A DNA stretch of 64,000 nt from Arenicola marina (lineage: Eukaryota > Annelida > Polychaeta > Arenicolidae). Position numbers and translations under genes: made by a program. This document shows positions 55,296-64,000 of the stretch, in pieces. The stretch lies in assembly GCA_964019135.1 (NCBI GenBank), contig OZ025255.1, positions 27,529,188 through 27,593,187 of the forward strand, in the 5' to 3' direction. Within the stretch, counting starts at the first letter, position 1, and the number at the start of each line of letters is the position of its first letter. The notes under the pieces are model-generated. The model was given only the letters and a program-made list of their open reading frames with translations. It was not told where the DNA came from and did no database searches.

Positions 55296-58200
55296 ACATC
55301 AGTTTACAAAAAGATCTTCAAGATCATCAGATCCAGGATTTAAAAAAAAAGAGACGTGGGTAGGGGGGGTGGGGGGGGTGCATTTATTTTTTTGGCAGCA
55401 TTTTTATTTATATTGACTTCTTCGAATTATTGTACAGATGGCATACCGTCACTATTTGGGTTAAATCTTCTCTGGTAAATATTGGTTGGTTTAATCCAAT
55501 GAGAATTTCTTGTAGCGCAGTCGTCATTTCAAATTGTTCTTTGTCCAACGACGATAGTCATATTGTGGCTGAAAATAAAGGTTAGTTCATGGGATTTCTA
55601 CCTTAGAGCATACCTTGGTCCCATACCTTTTCTTTTGGGGCATATAATGACGTATTTTAAAGTAGCCTGACTTCTTATTGAGCGAGTAACCGTCCAACAC
55701 ACCTTTTGCTGATCCTGATGCCGCCGGCGAAGGCCGAAGCGTCACCGACATTCGGCGGTTTCCTCCCCGCGGCCGGTGGTTGGGCCGCCGGCATTGCATT
55801 TACGTGTAGTTTAATGTATCTTTAGGGGGTAGGCAGTAGCATCTCCAAAACCGCGTGGGGACTCAAGCCTGCAGTAAAAGGTCGAGGCTCATACTCAAAA
55901 TCAAATTTCGCTTACCTTCTGCTATTGGCAGTACTGTATTTTATTGCTAACATGGGCGATAGGCTGTATGAAACAATTCCTGTTACACACTTCATGTATA
56001 GGTTATGAGATTAATCTCTGCATATTGTGACTCACAGATATTTTTTCCTTTCAATTCAATAAAATCTTGCTGCATGAATTAACTGTTTACCGAGATATAT
56101 AGCAAAATAAATTACATTTTTAGCTGGCTTTGCATGCATACTGGTTCGGCCATTTTGCAAATCGGTGTCACATGGCCTCTCATACAAATGGTGTTTTCTT
56201 CCTCCGTAGGGAGAGTTCTCAAACTATCAATGGCGCAAATGAAAGCCTAGGCTTTAGAGCCAAATCGGTATAAAAATCTGAATAATTCGTCCAGTATTTC
56301 AATGGTAAAATTGGAGTCTGAAATTGGTGTTTTTCACCATAGTAGTGTGGATTTATTTTGGTGGGAATCCTCTGGAATCATAGTACATTACTTAGAGGAA
56401 TGTCAAATTATATTAGATAAATTGAAATTGTCCCTATAGAGTGGAGCGCGAAGCAGCGCAAGCAGCTTAACTGAGGTCCTAGTCCCTGAGCTGGTAGCCA
56501 TCTTGCCTTCTTGTCCAAAGAGCCTCCAATTCGTATTGCATGATGGGTAATTTCTGTCTGAAAGCAGGGATTAGTTTTTGCGTGTTGTTGCAAAATCATG
56601 CAGAAATCAACTGTTATCGATGCCCGATGATTATGTCAACTCTACAAATCAAACCATTTGGATGGACGTGTGTTTGACATAAATAGTGTCCAGTGACGTA
56701 GCCCCATGTGATGTTGTTGGGAAACAACGCCACATGTCCGGTCTATCAAATCCTGTACGGCATTTTACAAACATGCGTGGCGAGAACTTTTTGGGGTATG
56801 GCAATAGTTTTTAAAAGTATGCATCTTACAACTTACCTTGTTATTTTGGTTGAAGTCTCAGCGATTACGACTATATCGTCTGTTGATTTTTCGAAGTAGC
56901 ACACAACTCAGTTCTGTCCGCCACCTTGCCCACCCAGTGGAGAAACTGCGCATGCATGCATGTCGTTAAAACCACACCATTTGCATGGTGGCGCTTCATA
57001 CACCCAGCCATTGACACGTAATAAGCGAAATGCCACCTGGCGAAAGACGCTGGTGAAGAATGACCAAATACGAAATGGCGCGATAAACAACAAGAAAGTC
57101 TCATTTCAACCGACTTGATAGTAATGCAATAATTTGTTAGTTAATATGCATATGGGTTTTGTGGTAAATATGAAGTTTAGGTATCAGAGTATAAAATGAT
57201 AAGGGTTTGATGGATTGTGTGGTTAACAACACTTAGCCACCCACAAAAACAAATCTTACACCCTCATTTTCTACATGAGGACATGAGACTGTTGTGCCGA
57301 GCAACAACTGTCTCATATGGGACTACCCGTAACGATGTTATCTTTACCTCTAACTGCGTAAATGACATTCTGAATGGGAACGGTGGGAGGCTGTAAACCC
57401 AGGTATGGTTTCATGTCAGTTTATGTATTTCATGTGACTGTATGCAATTTACATTGCAGGCTCTTCCAATTATCACACTCCAGCCTCAAGTACTTATATT
57501 GGCCAACTTGTAGTACAAGTGTTTGCAGGGGGAAATACATCAGTAGAATAAGTAAGACCGATCCAGCCGTGTCTGGCATTGTTTCTTCACCGATGTCAAT
57601 GTGTATCGGGTATTGATAGAGCTTGTTAAACAAAACATTTTGTCCCTTACTAATCAGTTATTATATTGTGATTGCAATATTTTCAAGCTGCTGAATGAAA
57701 AACACATGGGAGGTTAATCTATCTTCACCGGGACATTACTCCACCCCCACAAACTTGCTGTGTTGTAACATGGCCCATCGGCCAAACGCGGTCCACCTTA
57801 ATCATATCCCTCTGTGCGACTAATATTGCATGTAACTTTACTTCCATTCACTCTACGCTAATCTCAAACAAGTACCATTCTCTTGCCCAGAACAAGACAT
57901 ATCCCGTGATATATACATTGCATGATTAGCTAGTCACCCAGACCCCAATTATGCCAGGAATAGGATCTTGATATACAGGTCTTAAAACCGGCAGAAAAAT
58001 TAGCCCAACATTGTTTTTCAAATCATCACAACTTCGTTACTATTTATCGTAGATTGCTCAAACTAGCACCAATCATTTTCTCTGGACGAGATCTTTCGAA
58101 TGGTATATCGTTTGCTTGGCATTTCTAAAAATATAAAAATAGTCTGACCTCACTAATTGAAGTAAGCTTAATACACTTCGATTGAAGTAAAACTTGTATT

Positions 58201-59040
58201 GTTACCTTATTCTCAGTAATCTGACATTTTTACCTCAATCCAGGTAACTTTCTCAAGTTTTACCTACATTAAAGTATATTTAACTAGTGTTTAGATAGAA
58301 GTCCAGACCTCATCGGGTGATTTCATTAAGCAGATATCAATATAGTGTTCTGATTGGCTGTGTTTCTATAGGTCAGCACACTTCCATATATGTATATCTT
58401 CAAAGTACAAACTTTAGCATGGCGGGCCAACAAACGAGATATTGTTTTGTAGACTCGTTTATGTGGAAAATTGGTCTTGTAAGGGTATAAAGTATTGCAC
58501 GAAAGTTATATAAAGCTGCCGAAATGTTTTTATAATTGGTGTTACTAGTTTAAACCATATTAAATCAAATTGTATGTTCAGGAATTTGACTTTTATGTGT
58601 GGATAAGTCTCAATTTCATTCAGCAGACCCATAACCTGTGGATAAGCCAATTTCTGAACATTTGTGTTTGTGCGATCTCTTTCATTTCGAATAGTATTTG
58701 CTAATGTAAGCTTTGTATTTCTATAGTAGACATAAGATAAATCATTTTAGATAATTGTATGTGAAGTAGCAATTGTTTACTTCACTCTTCCAGACTCTAA
58801 CATCGGCCTGTGACTCATGACACAGATGTGTTGTGCACGCCCTCTAGCAGTGTCAGTTATTACTTTAATTAAAGTAACTTCAACAAAGTCCTGCATGAAT
58901 TTACTCAAATTGAAGTAACATTGCCATAAATACTAGAACCAGGGTCAGAACCAGGTCATTTACAAAGCTTTGAAATGCACATTTATTATTGTGATGAATT
59001 ATATTTTATTTGTATATCTTACAAACACACTGCCCTCCTT

Positions 59041-59205
59041 GCTCAGTCTTCCAAATCTGAACCAAACCCCTCGAAGTTCGTTGCGGCAGGCATCAGTATA
59101 CATGTACTTCCACAGTTCTGCCTCACTCAGTCTCTAAGTCTGAGCCAAATCCCTCGAAGTTCTTTGCGGCTGGCATCGGTATACATGTATTTCCACAGTT
59201 CTGCC
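59041..59205. repeat. Direct duplication, about 82-bp unit, two copies
   Basis: AACCAAACCCCTCGAAGTTC...CATGTACTTCCACAGTTCTG is repeated as AGCCAAATCCCTCGAAGTTC...CATGTATTTCCACAGTTCTG. The copies differ at several bases. Confidence 0.85.
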
Positions 59206-59577
59206 GTGCAGAAGCCAGGTATATGCCCACCATTGTTAATTATACCCGTAATTGCATTTAACATGGCTCTCCCACACTGTTTGTTGTCAAAGGCTGTCAG
59301 AACTGACGGATCTACGTTTCCTTGATGGATACTCGAAGCACAGTTTCAGTGGCACCGGCTTAACACACTGCAGCTTACAGTCACCAAATAGAGCAGGCGA
59401 TTTGATTAGGCATTGTTTATATAGGTGGTTGATGCTAAATTTTTATTCATATTTGACACATACATCATACTAGGAAATGCCGGGCAGGCAGCAATGAAAG
59501 TTTCCAAATCTCTTTCTGGGTTGGTAAACAACAGCTGAGTACCCAATTGCCCATCTGCCGGGGGTGGGGGGGGGGGG

Positions 59578-59951
59578 GCAAAGTACTTTTGCAATGACAA
59601 GTAAATATATCTGGTGTGACAAGTAAAATTTGAAAAGGGATGTAGGGGAGGAAGGGATGTAGGACAAAGGTAATTGTTAGGAGTTAGTGTTGAGCCCATA
59701 ATGTTAAGTGCTAGATTTCCAATTTGTTAATTTCATTATTCATTGACACATTCAGCTCTTCATTGCAAAGTACTTTTGCAATGACAAGTAAATATATCTG
59801 GTGTGACAAGTAAAATTTGAAAAGGGATGTAGGGGAGGAAGGGATGTAGGACAAAGGTAATTGTTAGGAGTTAGTGTTGAGCCCATAATGTTAAGTGCTA
59901 GATTTCCAATTTGTTAATTTCATTATTCATTGACACATTCAGCTCTTCGTT
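59578..59951. repeat. Near-perfect tandem duplication, 187-bp unit
   Basis: GCAAAGTACTTTTGCAATGA opens both copies (59578 and 59765), and I saw no differences until the last bases. It is a very recent duplication or an assembly artefact. The preceding G run marks its left edge. Confidence 0.93.
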
Positions 59952-60394
59952 CTCTTTACAATTGCATTGTGGATGGTACCTAGATGTTGCTGATAAACCA
60001 GTATTAGTCTTGCATCACATTTATCTCATCACAAAAAGTAAATGTTGGATGAGTAGGGCCACATAAATCTGGTGGAAGGCATTCAGGAGTTCAGAAGCAG
60101 GGTGCATCCAAACACCACTGGTCCTTTTGAAGCTCTATTAGCTCAGTCAGCAGAGCAGTAACTAGGATGGTGTTTCTTGTGACACTGGGGGGCTAGAAGT
60201 TGGAAAAACACATTGTACTAAAGCCGTATGGCAAACAAAGGCACTTCCACTGATTGACAGTCACATTGGAACCAGTGAGTCAAACTCTCTGTGGTACTGA
60301 ACAACTTTTTAGGATCAAGATAACGATACATCTGTCTGCAGGAAATGGGAAACGTCTGAATTTCTTGTCATTGAGTATCAGGAATGATAATATC

Positions 60395-60860
60395 TAAGGC
60401 CTAGTAGGTAGCACTTTCTGCTATTGTCAAGTGTGCGTTGCTGGGGCAGCCCAGATGGCTGGTGCATGCTTTGAGCCACACCTGTGCAAATTTATAGTTT
60501 TTTTCTGCATGATTAAGATCCTGTTTATTTCTTCGCAAAAAGTAGGGAGTTCTAGCCAGAGACATGGCTCCTGGGGCCGGCGCGATAGCTCAGTGGGCTA
60601 GAGCGCTCGCATTGAGTGCTCTGGTCACCTGAGACCCTAATGGCACGTGGATCAGTGGTTCGCACCCCGCTGTGGCCATGTCTGTGTGGTCGCAGGATAC
60701 AGATATCATATCTGTCTCCGTAAAGAGGTTACCCCCAGGGACATGGCTTCACTCTCCCTTTCTTCGTGCATCATGAATATACAACCAACCAACCATGGCT
60801 CCTCTCTACCTTGACCCATTCCATTATTGCCATGTGACCACATTGGCTTGGTTTTCGAAG
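60395..60860 (+). mobile_element. Older SINE copy interrupted by a younger SINE
   Basis: The 5' part (GGCCTAGTAGGTAGCAC... TTCGCAAAAAGTAGGGAG ... GACATGGCTCCT) stops at 60572. Its continuation (CTCTCTACCTTGACCCATTC) resumes after 60803. The SINE at 60573-60794 sits between. Confidence 0.65.
60573..60794 (+). mobile_element. Well-preserved tRNA-derived SINE with 9-bp target duplication
   Basis: It starts GGGGCCGGCGCGATAGCTCA (A box), has B box GTGGTTCGCACCCCG, a body TGGCCATGTCTGTGTGGTCG...GGGACATGGCTTCACTCTCC, and ends in (ACCA)n. ATGGCTCCT flanks both sides (60564-60572 and 60795-60803). It ends about 190 bases before the leader B acceptor. Confidence 0.88.
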
Positions 60861-60979
60861 CGACCCGATTTCCACAATTTCGTTATTATAACATCAATAA
60901 GGAAACTGGGCTGAAAAATGGATTTAATAAATATAATGTTTTTATCAAGTTTTTAATATCACATATTTGTTTTCCACAG

Positions 60980-61752
60980 ACATTGCAATGGTGGTGAAGG
61001 GAGACCAGCAGCGCATCCGCGCCTTGATCAAGGACACGCTGACCTTGCTGTGTAAGAATGGCCTCAACTTCGAGTCCCAGTTTTGTATGGAGGCTCTGAT
61101 CGTGTTCACCTTGGACAACGAGGATGTCTTCCACGTGTCCATCAACGAGACCGTCAAGAACGCGCTGGCGGCCGCCGATGCCAGTTCAATGGCAGGGGCC
61201 AGAGATGAGGCGGAAGAACATGATGACGAAACACCCTCAAGGCATAAGCCCAGCCAGCAGTCCAGCGGGGCTAGCCGAAAACGAAGCTACCAGGACATTA
61301 AGTTTGAAGTGGAAGAACAGCGCGAGGGGTCTAGTTCGTCTGACGGTCAGACGCTAGATACTGGAGGGGATGGCTTCGGACAAGATACCTCTCACCGCAG
61401 GGACCCTGAGTCGAGCACTTCTTTGTCCACCAAGCCACCACCTCCCAAGCGGCAAGAACTGGATCACTCAGATCAGCTCCCGGATGACGATGACATTGTC
61501 ATCATCAAGGAGGAAGATGACAATGACGAGGAGTATGAGGGAGACGACACAAACTCGAGTTACGCTTATGATCCAGGTTCTGCCTCGGGATACCCCTATG
61601 GAGATCCGGACTTAGCCCAAACGACAAGTTTATTCCCAGAAAGCACGCAAGGCAGTCCAGGCATATGGCCTAATATATCTCAGCAATCAGGGTCGGCAAC
61701 AGTCACGTCAGAAGGCATGGAAGGAAATAGTTTTAGTTCGGATCAATTATTG
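60980..61752 (+). CDS. Leader exon B: paralogue of leader exon A on the opposite strand
   Basis: Acceptor TATTTGTTTTCCACAG is followed by eight UTR bases and ATG at 60988. The 255-residue reading ends in phase 0 (DQLL) at donor GTAAGT (61753). Residues 1-58 differ from leader A at only six positions (for example LNFES for LSFDT). Collinear motifs follow: RKR plus IKFE (97-107), PPKR, DDIVIIKEED (168-177) and YGDPDLAQ (204-211). The region between is more acidic than in A, and codons are more GC-rich. Open frame past the donor is intron. Its finger exons are expected beyond the right edge. Function is inferred as for leader A. Confidence 0.88.
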
Positions 61753-64000
61753 GTAAGTAGTACCCAATCGTTAATTTTTACATGTTGGTTGAAATTGATT
61801 AATGAAAGCCTGACTTATCCTTGATAAAAACGTGGTTTTCTAAAACGGTGTTGCAATATTACCCATTCTATTCTGTTCTTAAATGTTAAACTAGTTTTAG
61901 GGGTTTCTATATGTGGGAGCATTTAAAGCTTTCATGATATTGATGGGCTGTCATTAATTAGTGAACCAGCATGTTCATTGTTATTATATACCAGCGTAAT
62001 GGGTAGGTGATCATGATTTGGTATTTCTGAAACTTACAACAGCAACAGTAAAGATAAAGGAACTTTAGCTGTAACCATAACCAAAAAAATTTGAGCTTGC
62101 TTTTTTAAAACTTTAGTAACAAAAAACTAGCAGCAGTTTCTGTTTATCGATGGACGTAGGCAACAGCTTCCATGCTCTGTAGATGTACAAGGTTTGGAAT
62201 GTGACTACTGGTATCTTCAATGTACTGCCTTTCTGTGAAGTTCGAGGAATGTACACAGATTTGTTAAATTACATGTCTGGACCTTGTTACTTTCGATCTA
62301 TGCTGCGAAGGCAGAAATGTATCAATTAAGTGTTCCCAAGAAAAATATTGAAGTCAACCTTAAATTATGAGCATGATGATTTGGAACAGCTTTGGAAATG
62401 CACGCTAATACAAGAAACAATGGAAATTGTTTGTAAAGTGTTGAAGTCTATGGTAGATTATCAAAGCTCAGGTGTTAGACAATACTTGATAAGGAACAAC
62501 AATTTATATATTTATAAATCATCAAAAAGTTTTTAATTAACATTTTATTTAACTTCTTGCCAAGACTCTCTTCTATATCCACCCAGAGAAGTCTTTAATC
62601 ACGTTACTTCTGTATAATCTCCCTTTGATAATTTTGGAATTTAGACATGTTATTGCTGTATTGTAGCAAAAAACCAAATCATGTTCACCTTCTTTCTTTA
62701 ATTTCTGAAATACCGCTACCTAATCAATCTTAAGTTGATCAGTTTAGGCACCATGTTCAGTATCCCCGTTTTAACCCTAAGCACGAAATGAAAAAAAAAC
62801 GTCATTACAATTTAAGCATTGGTCTTGAACCCTCTTTGTTACGGTGAGTTGGGATTCTTATCATCACATGGAGTCTAGACTGATCAGTGAATATACCGGT
62901 AATGTGGGCCAATATATACATGTCGAAGTGTTAGTAGATCAATACTTCAGCTACCGGTCGCAAGTTTAATCTTAAATGACCGTGAGAATATTTTAGCAGA
63001 ATAAGAACTTCAGTATAGGGGTGTGAGTTATTGAGTCTAGTGATTATATATAGCCAACACATCCTGGTTTCAAAATAAGATGACCTTTAAAAATTTATGA
63101 ATACAGTGAGTGTAAAATCACTGATTCTTACTAACATTGATATGCATATAATGAGGCCTTGCTCTTAGACATCACTCTCTGAAACAACTTGTTTCCAATG
63201 TATTGTCATCTGTGCATATGACAATTTCTACTCGTTCCAATGTGAGTGTCAATAAGTGGGCAGTGCCATCATCTCCCATACTGATGGATGATATTAGGCA
63301 TGTGTGCCTATCTGTAACATTATACAAACAGTATGATCGGAGATTTAATCACAGCCAGTGACGACCACTAGCCTTGTTTTTATAAATTCCAGTGTAAACA
63401 AGACTACACCAAAGAAATGTCACAATTAGGTTAAGATTAGTTCCTGTTGGCACTTATTTTGCCAGATACTTATGTTTATGTTCGAGTTGGTTTATTCTAA
63501 TTGATTTGTGATGGGGATGGATTTGAGGATGCTGCTCAACTCCTCTGCAGGATAAATTTTGTCTTCATATTGATTGCGGGATATCATAATATCATGAATT
63601 TTCTGTTAAGTTTAATATATACCTGCGTCAATGCATCTAACATTAACACATGAGAAGATTGGTGATCTTCATATACTTGGCGTGCAATGTGACTAGCATG
63701 GCATCCTGGACTTTAAACTACCTGGTACTGGTAGTTATGAATAGCACACAGCCTCTTGAACCGAAGTACGTGGAAATACCGTTATACGTACACCGTCATT
63801 TCGCCTCAAGGATAATCTAAACATATCCTGGACTTGCCAGATATGACGGCACCTTGACCTGACAATCGCTCTGGCATCCATAGGATGAGTAGGATCACTC
63901 TGCTTTACACATACCGAAATTATTTTGACCGAAGATCTGCCTGAGATAGATTCCTCAACACCTCGTCACAACTGTCACAGTCACAGCAGCCAAGGCTTAC
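61753..64000 (+). other. First intron of the leader B gene, no finger exon yet
   Basis: No Cys/His finger pattern appears on either strand. The sequence is AT-rich with nothing recognised. The gene continues past the window. Confidence 0.6.

Larger units (their letters stand above)
49559..60979. other. Divergent intergenic/5' region between two leader loci
   Basis: About 11.4 kb lies between the two head-to-head leader exons. Both leaders start at an acceptor a few bases before ATG, so each gene must have upstream 5' UTR exons, presumably here. Contents seen: candidate spliced 5' exons with NRF-1-like sites, foldback and hAT-like elements, a LINE tail, a local duplication and nested SINEs. 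Short open frames such as 50511-50870 show no domain. Confidence 0.6.

Overview
This is animal nuclear DNA. Small exons are bounded by GT/AG splice sites, introns are long, and tRNA-derived SINEs, MITE-like foldback elements and minisatellites are common. The style suits a marine invertebrate (lophotrochozoan or invertebrate deuterostome), but I cannot name the species. No bacterial or viral genes are visible.

Region 1 (about 1-6,300, minus strand) is the middle of a SERINC (serine incorporator / TDE1) gene. Four consecutive exons join in phase: 6149-6304, 5568-5746, 3237-3319 and about 1563-1641. Its introns are swollen by three minisatellites. The 2.1 kb array next to exon 5568-5746 is built from repeated copies of that exon's own end and 5' splice site. 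A second array, of 39-bp units, abuts the acceptor of the 1641 exon. The first SERINC exon was not found and the C-terminal exons lie left of the window.

Region 2 (about 6,300-16,800) holds no gene I can support. It carries inverted-repeat elements, SINE pieces and poly-C/poly-G tracts.

Region 3 (16,838-49,558, minus strand) is the main feature. A leader exon (48770-49558) encodes a conserved, non-BTB N-terminal domain, and downstream lie 20 intact exons each encoding two or three C2H2-type zinc fingers. Every one of these exons starts with a CAG acceptor in phase 0 and ends in its own stop codon, and about half have an AATAAA within a few hundred bases. The leader ends in phase 0 with a GT donor. 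The layout therefore predicts one gene making about 20 DNA-binding isoforms by splicing one leader to alternative terminal zinc-finger exons, as in the insect gene lola but with a different N-terminal domain. A 21st, decayed finger exon lies at 46933-47125. Exons are numbered zf1 (nearest the leader) to zf20 (farthest).

Region 4 (49,559-60,979) separates two divergent loci. It includes candidate spliced 5' exons next to NRF-1-like TGCGCATGCG palindromes (51.5 kb, 53.67 kb), a large foldback element and other repeats.

Region 5 (60,980-64,000, plus strand) is a second, paralogous leader exon (60980-61752) with the same N-terminal domain, the same IKEE motif and the same phase-0 donor. No finger exon follows before the window ends, so its partner exons probably lie to the right. 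The two leader loci are head-to-head duplicates.
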